From Novosphingobium arvoryzae (GTDB lineage Bacteria > Pseudomonadota > Alphaproteobacteria > Sphingomonadales > Sphingomonadaceae), in assembly GCF_014652615.1 (NCBI RefSeq), contig NZ_BMZD01000002.1, positions 186,001 through 250,000 on the forward strand: DNA of 64,000 bases, given 5' to 3'. Positions 1 to 8,284 of the stretch are shown here, piece after piece (position 1 is the first letter of the stretch; each line of letters opens with the position of its first letter). A model generated the notes under the pieces. The model saw only the letters and a list, made by a program, of their open reading frames with translations, did no database searches and was not told the origin of the DNA. Made by a program: the position numbers and the translations under genes.

Positions 1-863
1 ATCCGGCGACTCTGGCCGTCACCCGCTGGACGGAGAGCGAGACCGGCGGGCTCAACCCGGCCGTGAACGTCGAGCCGGAGCTGGTAGAAGTGAAGAGCTT
101 TGACGGCGAGGCCGTGTCCGGCTTTCTCTATCGCCCCGATCCGGCCAAGTTCCCTGGCAAGCGCCCGCTGATCGTCAACATCCACGGTGGGCCGGAAGGG
201 CAAAGCACCCCCAGCTTCAGGGGCCGCGCCAACTACCTGCTGAACGAGCTGGGCGTGGCGATCTTCTATCCCAACGTCCGCGGCTCCACCGGCTATGGCA
301 AGCGTTTCGTCAGCCTGGATAACGGGCCGTTCAAGCGCGAGGATTCGGTCAAGGACATCGGCGCGTTCCTGGACCGCTTGCAGGCCGATCCCGCGATCGA
401 CGCGGGCCGAATGGCCGTGCAGGGCGGCTCCTATGGCGGCTACATGTGCTATGCCAGCGCGATCCGCTATGGCGCGCAGTTCAAGGCGGCGGATTGCATT
501 GTCGCGATCAGCAACTTCGTGACGTTCCTCGAAAACACCCAGAGCTATCGCCGCGATCTGCGCCGGGTCGAATACGGCGATGAGCGTGATCCCAAGCAGC
601 GCGCCAAGCTGCTCGAAATCTCGCCGCTGACCAGCATCGACAAGCTGGCGATCCCGCTGCTGGTCGTAACCGGCGCGAACGATCCGCGCGTGCCGAAAAG
701 CGAGGCCGACCAGGCCGTCGCCGCCGTCCGTGCCAAGGGCCGCACCGCCTGGCACCTCGTCGGCCTCAACGAAGGCCACGGGTTCGGCAAGAAGGAGAAC
801 CAGGACTACCAGTTCTGGACCGAATTGCAGTTCTGGCAGAAGAACCTGCTGGGCGAGAAGTAA
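1..863 (+). CDS. S9 family peptidase (prolyl oligopeptidase type), C-terminal part
   Basis: The reading frame is open from base 3, so the gene begins before the window. What remains is the alpha/beta-hydrolase catalytic domain of an acylaminoacyl/prolyl oligopeptidase-like serine peptidase. Visible are the oxyanion segment HGGPEGQ, the nucleophile elbow GGSYGGYM with the catalytic Ser codon at 429-431, the Asp region GANDPRVP and the His region EGHGFGKKEN. It ends in the usual way, a few residues after the helix following the catalytic His. The N-terminal beta-propeller would lie upstream and cannot be checked. Peptide substrate is not predictable. It converges on wrbA across a REP-like hairpin. 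Confidence 0.9.
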   Translation, partial: PATLAVTRWTESETGGLNPAVNVEPELVEVKSFDGEAVSGFLYRPDPAKFPGKRPLIVNIHGGPEGQSTPSFRGRANYLLNELGVAIFYPNVRGSTGYGKRFVSLDNGPFKREDSVKDIGAFLDRLQADPAIDAGRMAVQGGSYGGYMCYASAIRYGAQFKAADCIVAISNFVTFLENTQSYRRDLRRVEYGDERDPKQRAKLLEISPLTSIDKLAIPLLVVTGANDPRVPKSEADQAVAAVRAKGRTAWHLVGLNEGHGFGKKENQDYQFWTELQFWQKNLLGEK

Positions 864-886
864 GAGACAGCGCCTCTCCCCTCCCC

Positions 887-974
887 GCGTCGCCCCGGAC
901 CTGATCCGGGGCCCCGCTTCCCGTGACGGGGGGCGGAAAGGAAGCGGGACCCCGGATCAGGTCCGGGGTGACGG
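887..974. repeat. Pair of inverted REP-like palindromes (locus 1)
   Basis: Two copies of a palindromic unit with core CCCCGGACCTGATCCGGGG lie in opposite orientation at about 887-921 and 940-974. The whole forms a nearly perfect hairpin of about 34 bp with a loop of roughly 18 bases. It fills the gap between the convergent S9 peptidase and wrbA genes. Related pairs occur at 18089-18196 and 23393-23496. It could serve as a bidirectional terminator or be a BIME-like element. Confidence 0.85.
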
Positions 975-1032
975 GCTGGGAGAGGTTGAGGCATCGGCGG
1001 GGCGGACCAGCGCGGTCCGCCCCGTTGTCGTT

Positions 1033-1632
1033 TTACCCGAACAGCTTGTTCGCGGTTTCGGCGACGCGCTTGCCCAGGTGCTGCGCGCCTTCCAGTTCGG
1101 TCGCGCTCGGCTGGCGGCTGCCGTCGCCGCCCGCGATGGTGGTCGCGCCATATGGGGCGCCGCCGACCACTTCGTCATTCCGCATCTGCCCGGCGTGGGC
1201 ATAGTCCAGACCGACGATGGTCATGCCGAAGTGCAGCATGTTAGTGATGAGGTTGAACAGCGTGGTTTCCTGCCCGCCGTGCTGGGTGGCGGAGGAAGTG
1301 AACGCCGCGCCGACCTTGCCGATCAGCGCGCCGCGCGCCCACAGCCCGCCAGCCTGATCGAGGAACGCCGCCATCTGGCTGCTGATCCGGCCAAACCGCG
1401 TGCCGGTGCCCAGGACGATCGCGTCATAGTTTTCCAGTTCGGCGACCGTGGCGATCGGAGCGGCCTGGTCCAGCTTGAAATGCGCGCCGCGCGCGACGTC
1501 TTCCGGCACGGTTTCTGGAACGCGCTTCACGTCCACTTCCGCGCCGCCCGCGCGGGCGCCTTCGGCAATGGCGTGGGCCATCGTTTCAAGGTGACCATAG
1601 CTGGAATAATAGAGGACGAGGACCTTGCTCAT
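1033..1632 (-). CDS. wrbA: NAD(P)H:quinone oxidoreductase, WrbA type
   Basis: The 199-residue flavodoxin-fold protein matches the WrbA family over its full length. The FMN phosphate-binding loop is [12 protein letters not shown] near residue 10, followed by [13 protein letters not shown] near 77 and the [13 protein letters not shown] segment near 113 that is diagnostic of WrbA. The family reduces quinones by two electrons in the cytoplasm, which limits redox cycling. The ATG at 1632 is the natural start because [11 protein letters not shown] is the conserved N-terminus. It is transcribed divergently from a LysR-type regulator, which is its likely controller. Confidence 0.95.
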   Translation of the reverse strand: MSKVLVLYYSSYGHLETMAHAIAEGARAGGAEVDVKRVPETVPEDVARGAHFKLDQAAPIATVAELENYDAIVLGTGTRFGRISSQMAAFLDQAGGLWARGALIGKVGAAFTSSATQHGGQETTLFNLITNMLHFGMTIVGLDYAHAGQMRNDEVVGGAPYGATTIAGGDGSRQPSATELEGAQHLGKRVAETANKLFG

Positions 1633-1717
1633 GACAATTGCTCCATGGTGATCGCGGCCGGGGGGAAACGCCGCTGCATCTGATGGAGCGGATATGGCAC
1701 CGCTTCACATTTCTGTT

Positions 1718-1750
1718 CAGTCGGATAATATCGATCATACTTTTCGACTG
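1718..1750. promoter_or_regulatory. Inverted repeat in the wrbA/LysR intergenic region, candidate operator
   Basis: The arms CAGTCG (1718-1723) and CGACTG (1745-1750) are perfect inverted repeats around an AT-rich centre containing ATATCGAT. It lies just ahead of the regulator start at 1758 and between two divergent genes, the usual place for a LysR-type binding site. The assignment is by position and symmetry only. Confidence 0.4.
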
Positions 1751-1757
1751 GATAGAT

Positions 1758-2666
1758 ATGTTCAAACCCGGCACGCCCTCGGTCGAGCAGATCCGCACCT
1801 TTCTGGCGGTGGTGGAGGAAGGCAGCTTTGCCGCCGCCGGACGCCGCCTTCGCCGCGCAACCTCGGTGGTCAGCTATGCCATCGCCAATCTGGAGGCCCA
1901 GCTGGGCGTCACCCTGTTCAGCCGCGAAGGCACGAAGAAGCCCCGCCTGACCCCGGCGGGCGAAGCGGTGCTGGAGGAGCTGCGGCAGGTCGAACGCGGG
2001 CTGGAAAGCCTGCGCGCCCGGGTCGGCGGGCTGGTCGCGGGGCTGGAACCGCGCGTGGCGCTGGTGGTGGACGTGATGTTCCCGATGCCCTGCCTTGCCG
2101 CCGCGCTGCGCGATTTCGCCGCCCAGTTCCCCAGCGTGGCGCTGTCCCTGCGGATCGAGGCGCTGGGCGCGGTGGCGCAGCTGGTTCAGCAGGGCGAGGC
2201 TTCGCTGGGAATCGCCGGACCGCTCGCGGCGGAGCAGGCCGGGCTGGAGCGTCGCCTGCTTGCCCATGTCGACCTGATCCCGGTCGTCGCGCCCGGCCAT
2301 CCGCTGGCCCACGGCAGCCGCCCCCGCGATGAAGTGCAGCTGGTCCTGTCAGACCGTTCCAGCTTGTCGGCGGGCCGCGAATTCTCGGTCATCTCGCCGC
2401 GCACCTGGCGGCTGGGCGATCTCGGCGCAAAGCACGAATTGCTGCGTGAGGGGCTGGGCTGGGGCAACATGCCGCGCTGGATGGTGGGCGATGATCTGGC
2501 CCGCGGGCGGCTGGTGGAACTGACCCTGCCGGAAGCGCCCGGCGGGGCCTACCCGCTCTACGCAATCCACCGCACCGATGCTCCGCCCGGCCCCGCCGCA
2601 CGCTGGCTGGCGGACCGGCTGGGGCAATTGGACGGCTCGATTGCACCGGCTGTCGTTTTGGCGTAG
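1758..2666 (+). CDS. LysR-family transcriptional regulator
   Basis: The N-terminal winged helix-turn-helix is clear: VEQIRTFLAVVEEGSFAAAGRRLRRATSVVSYAIANLEAQLGVTLFSR, residues about 10-57, followed by an effector-binding domain with LysR substrate-domain features. The ATG at 1758 is chosen because it places the helix-turn-helix at the usual distance from the N-terminus; an upstream in-frame extension has no family support. The product is 302 residues, normal for LysR. It is divergent from wrbA, so regulation of wrbA (quinone or electrophile stress) is inferred from context. The effector is unknown. Confidence 0.9.
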   Translation: MFKPGTPSVEQIRTFLAVVEEGSFAAAGRRLRRATSVVSYAIANLEAQLGVTLFSREGTKKPRLTPAGEAVLEELRQVERGLESLRARVGGLVAGLEPRVALVVDVMFPMPCLAAALRDFAAQFPSVALSLRIEALGAVAQLVQQGEASLGIAGPLAAEQAGLERRLLAHVDLIPVVAPGHPLAHGSRPRDEVQLVLSDRSSLSAGREFSVISPRTWRLGDLGAKHELLREGLGWGNMPRWMVGDDLARGRLVELTLPEAPGGAYPLYAIHRTDAPPGPAARWLADRLGQLDGSIAPAVVLA

Positions 2667-2750
2667 AGGCGCTCAAATCTGCCCCGGCCCGCGCGAGTCC
2701 CGTTAACCGACCCGCCTTTGCCGGGGCTTGGTTTTTCGAGGAACGTGAAG

Positions 2751-3533
2751 ATGTCCCGTCGCCGCCAGATCTACGAAGGCAAGGCCAAGATCCTGTACGA
2801 AGGCCCCGAACCGGGCACGATCATCCAGTACTTCAAGGACGATGCCACCGCGTTCAACGCCCTGAAAAAGGGCACGATCAACGGCAAGGGCGTGATCAAC
2901 AACCGCATCAGCGAGTATGTGTTCACCCGCCTCAACCACATCGGCATCCCCACCCACTTCATCAAGCGGCTCAACATGCGTGAGCAGCTGGTCCGGCAGG
3001 TGGAAATCGTGCCGATCGAAGTGGTCGTGCGCAACGTTGCCGCCGGTTCGATCTCCAAGCGCCTCGGCATTCCCGAAGGGGAACCGTTGCCGCACACCCT
3101 GATCGAATACTATTACAAGGACGATGCGCTGGGCGATCCGCTGATCGCGGAAGAGCACATCGCCTGCTTCGGCTGGGCCAATAACGAGGAAATGCAGGAC
3201 ATTTCCTCGATGGCGATCCGCATCAACGATTTCATGTGCGGGATGTTCGCGGCGATCAACATTCGCCTGGTGGACTTCAAGCTGGAATTCGGCCGCATCT
3301 GGGACGGCGATTACAGCCGCGTGATCCTGGCGGACGAAATCAGCCCCGACGGCTGCCGCCTGTGGGACATGACCACCGGCGAAAAGCTGGACAAGGACCG
3401 CTTCCGCCGCGACCTTGGCGGGGAAGAAGAAGCCTATCAGGAAGTCGCGCGCCGCCTTGGCCTGCTCGACGCCGACAACGGTCCGAGCGAAGTGCTGGAC
3501 CTGTCCGCGCACCGCAAGCTGCGCGGCAAGTAA
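2751..3533 (+). CDS. purC: Phosphoribosylaminoimidazole-succinocarboxamide synthase (SAICAR synthase)
   Basis: It catalyses ATP-dependent joining of aspartate to CAIR in de novo purine synthesis. The 260-residue protein has the short bacterial PurC form: ATP-binding [10 protein letters not shown] near residue 7, the ligand segments [16 protein letters not shown] and [18 protein letters not shown], and a normal C-terminus. The ATG at 2751 follows the purine-rich GAGGAACGTGAAG and is preferred over an upstream TTG in frame at 2718. Other purine genes here are purS, purQ, purM, purN and guaB, none directly adjacent. Confidence 0.97.
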   Translation: MSRRRQIYEGKAKILYEGPEPGTIIQYFKDDATAFNALKKGTINGKGVINNRISEYVFTRLNHIGIPTHFIKRLNMREQLVRQVEIVPIEVVVRNVAAGSISKRLGIPEGEPLPHTLIEYYYKDDALGDPLIAEEHIACFGWANNEEMQDISSMAIRINDFMCGMFAAINIRLVDFKLEFGRIWDGDYSRVILADEISPDGCRLWDMTTGEKLDKDRFRRDLGGEEEAYQEVARRLGLLDADNGPSEVLDLSAHRKLRGK

Positions 3534-3541
3534 GTTCCGGC

Positions 3542-3567
3542 CTCCTCCCCCCCCAGCGGGGGAGGAG
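3542..3567 (+). terminator. GC-rich hairpin after purC
   Basis: A perfect 10-bp stem, CTCCTCCCCC (3542-3551) with GGGGGAGGAG (3558-3567), begins 8 bases after the purC stop. There is no T-run, so intrinsic termination is uncertain. Confidence 0.4.
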
Positions 3568-3628
3568 CGCCCCACTTGCCCCACCCCACCCACTTGCCCC
3601 GGCGGGCACAATCCGGCACGAAGCCGCG

Positions 3629-6493
3629 ATGATTTCGCGCAAGTTCCTGCTCGCCCTCACCATTTCCACATTTGCCCTGTCCGCCTGCGCCCCGCGCGGC
3701 GAGGGGCTGACCTCTGCCGCCACCGCCCTGCCCCCGCGCCCGACCTGGGCCTTCGAGGCGAGCGACGTGCCGCTCGACCCCGGCTACCGCTTCGGCCAGC
3801 TCGAAAACGGGATGCGCTATGCCATCCGCAGCAACGCCACGCCAAAGGGCACGGCGCTGGTGCGGATGCAGGTCGATGCCGGATCGCTGGACGAGGAAGA
3901 CAGCGAGCGCGGGTTTGCCCACTTTGTCGAGCACATGGCCTTCAACGGCAGCACCAACCTGCCCGAAGGCGAGATGGTGAAGCTGCTCGAACGGCTGGGG
4001 CTGGCATTTGGCGCGCACAACAACGCCAGCACCAATTACGACCGCACGACCTATATGCTCGACCTGCCGCGCAACGATCCCGCGCTGCTCGACACCGCGC
4101 TGATGATCATGCGCGAAACCGCCAGCGAACTGACGATTTCACCTGAAGCGGTGGAGCGCGAACGCGGGGTCGTGCTGGCCGAAATGCGCGACCGCAACAC
4201 TTTCGCGCTGCGCAATTACCAGGACAGCCAGGAATTCCTGGCTCCCGACGCGCGTTTCACCAGGCGGCTCGCCATCGGCGCCGCCGAAACGCTGAACGGC
4301 GCGACGGCGGAAAGCCTGCGCGCGTTCTGGCGGCGCGAATACGTGCCGCGCCACACCACGCTGCTGATCGTCGGCGATTTTGACGCAGGCGAAGTGGAGG
4401 CCGCGATCCGCCGCCGCTTTGGCGACTGGCGCCCGGCCCCGGCCGAGCCGCAGCCCAGCCCCGGCCCGCTCGATCCCAGGGCGGCGGGCAAGGTCGACGT
4501 GTTCGTCGATCCCGCGCTGTCCGAACGGATCACCGCCACCCGGATCGGCCCCTGGCTGGACGAGCGCGACAGCATTGCCCAGCGCCGCGAGAACCTGCTG
4601 CGCCAGATCGGCTATGCCATTCTCAACCGCCGCCTGCTGAGCCGCACGCGTGAGGACAACGCCCCCTTCCGCAGCGCCGGGTTCGGCACTGGCGACGTGT
4701 TCCGCACCGGCCGCACCACCAGCATCGCGGTCGATACCGTGGACGGCAAGTGGCGGCGCGGGCTGATCGAGGCGGCGAAGGAATACCGCCGCGCGCTGCA
4801 ATACGGCTTTACCGCGCAGGAAGTGGCCGAACAGGTCGCCAACATCCGCAAGGCGAACCTCAACGCCGCCGCATCCGAAAGCACCCGCAGCCATTCCCAG
4901 CTGCTGGGCGCGGCTCTGGCGCTGGTGAACGATGATGTCGTGCCCGATACGCCAACCCGTTCGCTGGAACGGCTGGAAGCGTTCATTCCCCAGATCACGC
5001 CGGCGGCGGTGCTGGCCGCGGTCAAGCGCGAGGTCGTCCCGCTCGATACGCCGTTGCTGCGCTTTCAGGGGCGGCGCGATCCCGAAGGCGGGGCCAGTGC
5101 GATCCGCGCCGCGTGGGACGAGGCGATGCGCGCGGCGATCAGGCCGCTGGAGCAGAAGGCCGCCGGGGCCTTTGCCTACACCGATTTCGGCCCTGCCGGG
5201 CAGGTCGTCAGCGACACGACCGAGCCGGTGCTGGGCATCCGCCAGCTGCGCTTTGCCAATGGCGTGCGGCTGAACCTGAAGCGGACCACCATCGAGAAAG
5301 AGCGCGTGCTAGTGCAGCTGTCGGTCGACGGCGGGCAGCTGATCGAAACGCGCGAAAACCCGCACGCGACCAACATGATGTCGGTCTTTGCCCAAGGCGG
5401 GCTGGGCAAGCACAGCCGGGACGAGCTGGATTCGCTGCTGGCGGGTCGCACCGTCTCGGCCGGGCTCAGCGCGACGGATGAAACCTTCGTGGCGCTGGCG
5501 GGCACGACGCCCGGCGATCTGGAACTGCAATTGCAGCTGCTGACCGCGCAGCTGACCGATCCGGGCTATCGCAAGGAAGGCGAAGTCCTGTTCCGCCAGA
5601 CGATCAACAACATGTTCGCCGCGCTGCGGGCCACGCCGGGCAGCGCGCTCAACGCCGATCTGGGGGCGATCCTGTCGGACAACGACCCGCGCTTCAGCCT
5701 GGGCAAGGTCGAGGAATGGCGCGCGCTGACCTTTGCAAAGCTGAAGGCCGACGTGGCCGACCGGCTGGCGAAGGGCGCGATCGAAGTGGGGCTGGTCGGT
5801 GACTTTGACGAGGCGCAGGCCATCGCGCTGGTCGGCAAGACGCTGGGCGCGCTGCCCGCGCGCGAGGCGGAGTTCGGCGCCTATGCCGACCGCCGCACCC
5901 GCCCCTTCACCGCCGACCGCAGCCAACGCGTGCTGCGCCATACCGGCGCGAAGGATCAGGCGCTGCTGGCGCTGACCTGGCCCACGCGCGACGGGGAAGA
6001 CCCGGTTGCCGCGCTGGAGCTGCAACTGCTCGACCGGGTGGTGCAACTGGCGATTACCGACACCCTGCGCGAAAAGCTGGGCAAGGCCTACTCCCCCGGC
6101 GTGAACAGCAACGCCTCGCGCACCTGGCGCGGTTACGGCACGTTCTCGATCAACGCCTCGGTCGATGTGGCGCAAGTCGCGGCGACCCGCGCGGCAATCT
6201 TCGAGACGCTGGCGGCACTGCGCGACGCGCCGGTGGGCGAGGATATGCTGCTGCGCGCCCGCGCGCCGGTGCTGGAAGGCTATGACAACGCGCTGAAAAC
6301 GAACGGCGGCTGGCTGACCCTGGTCGACCGCGCCCAGACCGAACCGGACCGGATCGAGCGCTATGCCGCCGCCAAGGCGCGGATTGCGGCGATCACGCCC
6401 GCGCGCCTGCAGGCGCTGGTCCGACAATATCTGGCGCAGGACGCCGCCGTCGAAGTGACCGTCCTGCCCGAAGGAGTCGATCCGCCGCGCTGA
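3629..6493 (+). CDS. M16 family zinc metallopeptidase, lipoprotein
   Basis: The 954-residue protein contains two M16 (pitrilysin/insulinase-type) halves. The N-terminal half carries the zinc motif HFVEH (His98, Glu101, His102) and a distal acidic helix ISPEAVERERGVVLAEMRDR about 70 residues later. The C-terminal half lacks the motif, as is normal for the inactive partner domain. The N-terminus is a lipoprotein signal, with lipobox LSAC and Cys20, so the enzyme should be anchored to a membrane facing the periplasm. The ATG at 3629 gives this signal; a longer open frame upstream overlaps purC and is not supported. Substrate unknown. Confidence 0.93.
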   Translation: MISRKFLLALTISTFALSACAPRGEGLTSAATALPPRPTWAFEASDVPLDPGYRFGQLENGMRYAIRSNATPKGTALVRMQVDAGSLDEEDSERGFAHFVEHMAFNGSTNLPEGEMVKLLERLGLAFGAHNNASTNYDRTTYMLDLPRNDPALLDTALMIMRETASELTISPEAVERERGVVLAEMRDRNTFALRNYQDSQEFLAPDARFTRRLAIGAAETLNGATAESLRAFWRREYVPRHTTLLIVGDFDAGEVEAAIRRRFGDWRPAPAEPQPSPGPLDPRAAGKVDVFVDPALSERITATRIGPWLDERDSIAQRRENLLRQIGYAILNRRLLSRTREDNAPFRSAGFGTGDVFRTGRTTSIAVDTVDGKWRRGLIEAAKEYRRALQYGFTAQEVAEQVANIRKANLNAAASESTRSHSQLLGAALALVNDDVVPDTPTRSLERLEAFIPQITPAAVLAAVKREVVPLDTPLLRFQGRRDPEGGASAIRAAWDEAMRAAIRPLEQKAAGAFAYTDFGPAGQVVSDTTEPVLGIRQLRFANGVRLNLKRTTIEKERVLVQLSVDGGQLIETRENPHATNMMSVFAQGGLGKHSRDELDSLLAGRTVSAGLSATDETFVALAGTTPGDLELQLQLLTAQLTDPGYRKEGEVLFRQTINNMFAALRATPGSALNADLGAILSDNDPRFSLGKVEEWRALTFAKLKADVADRLAKGAIEVGLVGDFDEAQAIALVGKTLGALPAREAEFGAYADRRTRPFTADRSQRVLRHTGAKDQALLALTWPTRDGEDPVAALELQLLDRVVQLAITDTLREKLGKAYSPGVNSNASRTWRGYGTFSINASVDVAQVAATRAAIFETLAALRDAPVGEDMLLRARAPVLEGYDNALKTNGGWLTLVDRAQTEPDRIERYAAAKARIAAITPARLQALVRQYLAQDAAVEVTVLPEGVDPPR

Positions 6494-6588
6494 GGCAGAC
6501 TGACGGATTACCGTCACGAAAACGTCATATCGCTGGGTCATGGTGCAGCTTCAGGATCAACCGAAGCGCTGCAACCAAGACCGGACCG

Positions 6589-7263
6589 ATGACTGTTCTG
6601 CTGACCGCCCAGGACCCCACGCTATACGGCACCCTTTCACAGGTGAAGCCGGGGGTGCGCGCGTTACCACTGGGGCCGGACATTCCCGAAATCCCTTTCG
6701 ACGGCCCGATCTGGTGCTTTGTCGACTGGCTGCTGCCAGAGCTGTCGGGACTGGAAATGGTCCGCCGCCTGCGCGAGGCGAAAAACACCCGCCACGGCCA
6801 TATCACGATGGTGCTGGAAGCCGGCGATCCCGATGACCAGCGCCGCGCGCTGCGCGCCGGGGCGGACGATTACCTTGTCGGCCCGCTCAGCCCGGCCAAG
6901 CTGGCCGAACGGCTGGACCTTTATGAAGCGAAAGACCCGGCGGCCGGCGCGCGCACCCGGCTGGTCCACGGCGACCTGACGCTGGATCTGGCTGCGCATC
7001 AGGTGCGATTTCGCGGAAATCCGCTGCCGCTGCGCCCCAACGAGTTCCGCCTGCTGGCGCATTTCTGCGAGCACCCCGACCAGGTGTTCAGCCGCACCGC
7101 GCTGATCGAACGGATCGGCAAGGACAGCGAAGCCATCGACGAGCGCACGGTCGATGTCTGGATCGGCCGACTGCGCCGTTCGCTGACCGGACACGGCGTG
7201 CCCGATCCGCTGCGCACGGTCCGCTCGCTCGGATACGTATTGGATTCGCTGCCCGCCGGTTAA
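6589..7263 (+). CDS. OmpR/PhoB-type response regulator with degenerate receiver
   Basis: The 224-residue protein joins a receiver domain (1-115) to a winged-helix DNA-binding domain (about 125-220: LRPNEFRLLAHFCEHPDQVFSRTALIERI and the recognition part DERTVDVWIGRLRRSL). The phosphoacceptor aspartate is kept (Asp46 in FVDWLLPELSG). The N-terminal acidic pair is reduced to one Asp (AQD). The conserved Thr/Ser is replaced (MVLEAG), and the invariant Lys before the last helix is missing (VGPLSP instead of VKPFSP). No sensor kinase is nearby. It may act without normal phosphorylation. Target genes unknown. Confidence 0.88.
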   Translation: MTVLLTAQDPTLYGTLSQVKPGVRALPLGPDIPEIPFDGPIWCFVDWLLPELSGLEMVRRLREAKNTRHGHITMVLEAGDPDDQRRALRAGADDYLVGPLSPAKLAERLDLYEAKDPAAGARTRLVHGDLTLDLAAHQVRFRGNPLPLRPNEFRLLAHFCEHPDQVFSRTALIERIGKDSEAIDERTVDVWIGRLRRSLTGHGVPDPLRTVRSLGYVLDSLPAG

Positions 7264-7348
7264 AACGCGCGCGCAACCCTTGCCCCGCCGCCGTTCTGGC
7301 GGCATAGGCGCGGTCGAGTCTCCTGCCCCGTTTGGAAAGGCCCCGCCC

Positions 7349-7585
7349 ATGAAGGTCCGCGTCTATGTCAGCCTCAAGAACGGGGTGCTCGACCCGCAGG
7401 GCCGCGCCATTCACCACGCGATCGAAGGGCTGGGCTTTTCGGGCGTGCAGGACGTGCGCGCCGGCCGCCTGATCGAACTCGACGTGGACGATACCGTCAC
7501 CGACGAAGCGCTCGACGCGATGGCAAAGCAGCTGCTGGCAAACATGGTGATTGAAAACTACCGCATCGAACGGGTGGCGGCATGA
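7349..7585 (+). CDS. purS: FGAM synthase, PurS subunit
   Basis: The 78-residue protein is the small PurS component of the three-part phosphoribosylformylglycinamidine synthase (PurS-PurQ-PurL). [21 protein letters not shown] and the central [16 protein letters not shown] are family features. The ATG at 7349 is chosen because these residues begin the family alignment. Its TGA overlaps the ATG of purQ, so the two are translationally coupled. purL is not in the window. Confidence 0.95.
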   Translation: MKVRVYVSLKNGVLDPQGRAIHHAIEGLGFSGVQDVRAGRLIELDVDDTVTDEALDAMAKQLLANMVIENYRIERVAA

Positions 7586-8259
7586 CCTTCCGCTCCGCCG
7601 TCATCACCTTCCCCGGCTCCAACTGCGACCGGGACATGGCCGATGCGCTGGAGAAGATTTCAGGCACCGCGCCGCACCGCGTGTGGCACGGCGACGATGC
7701 CCTGCCGGACGGGCTGGACTTCATCGCCCTGCCCGGCGGGTTCTCCTATGGCGATTACCTGCGCTCTGGCGCGATGGCCGCGCGCAGCCACATCATGCAG
7801 GCCGTGATCGCGGCGGCGGGCCGGGGCGTGCCGGTGCTGGGCGTGTGCAACGGCTTTCAGGTCCTGACCGAAAGCGGGCTGCTGCCGGGCGCGCTGATGC
7901 GCAACGCGGGCATCCGCTTCGTCTGCCGCGATGTGAAGCTGACGGTTGAAAACAACCAAAGCCTGTTCACCAGCGGCTATGGCGCGGGCCAGGAAATCCT
8001 GATCCCGGTCGCCCACCACGATGGCAACTACTTTGCCGATGCCGATACGCTCGACCGGCTGGAAGGCGAAGGCCGCGTGGCGTTCCGCTATGCCGAAAGC
8101 GTCAACGGTTCGGCCCGCAACATCGCGGGCGTGCTGAACGCGGCGGGCAACGTGCTGGGCATGATGCCGCACCCCGAACGCATGATCGAACCCGAACAGG
8201 GCGGCACCGATGGCCGCGCGCTGTTTGAAAGCGCGATCCGGGGTCTGGTCGGGGCGTAA
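7582..8259 (+). CDS. purQ: FGAM synthase, glutamine amidotransferase subunit
   Basis: A 225-residue class I glutamine amidotransferase that supplies ammonia to PurL. The nucleophile is Cys89 in [10 protein letters not shown], and the catalytic His197 and Glu199 lie in MPHPER. The N-terminus FPGSNCDRD is characteristic of PurQ. The start overlaps the purS stop by four bases. It converges closely on the GGDEF/EAL gene, with 25 bases between them. Confidence 0.97.
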   Translation: MTFRSAVITFPGSNCDRDMADALEKISGTAPHRVWHGDDALPDGLDFIALPGGFSYGDYLRSGAMAARSHIMQAVIAAAGRGVPVLGVCNGFQVLTESGLLPGALMRNAGIRFVCRDVKLTVENNQSLFTSGYGAGQEILIPVAHHDGNYFADADTLDRLEGEGRVAFRYAESVNGSARNIAGVLNAAGNVLGMMPHPERMIEPEQGGTDGRALFESAIRGLVGA

Positions 8260-8284
8260 GTTCCGCGCCGGGGCCGGTTAATCC

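Noticed and set aside
3542..3620. Cytosine-rich stretch after purC as a possible regulatory element for the M16 gene
   Set aside because: Apart from the hairpin at 3542-3567 it shows only simple CCCCACTTG-like repeats; nothing specific can be supported.
3236..3628. Upstream extension of the M16 peptidase frame into purC
   Set aside because: It overlaps purC in another frame and would hide the lipoprotein signal that begins at 3629.
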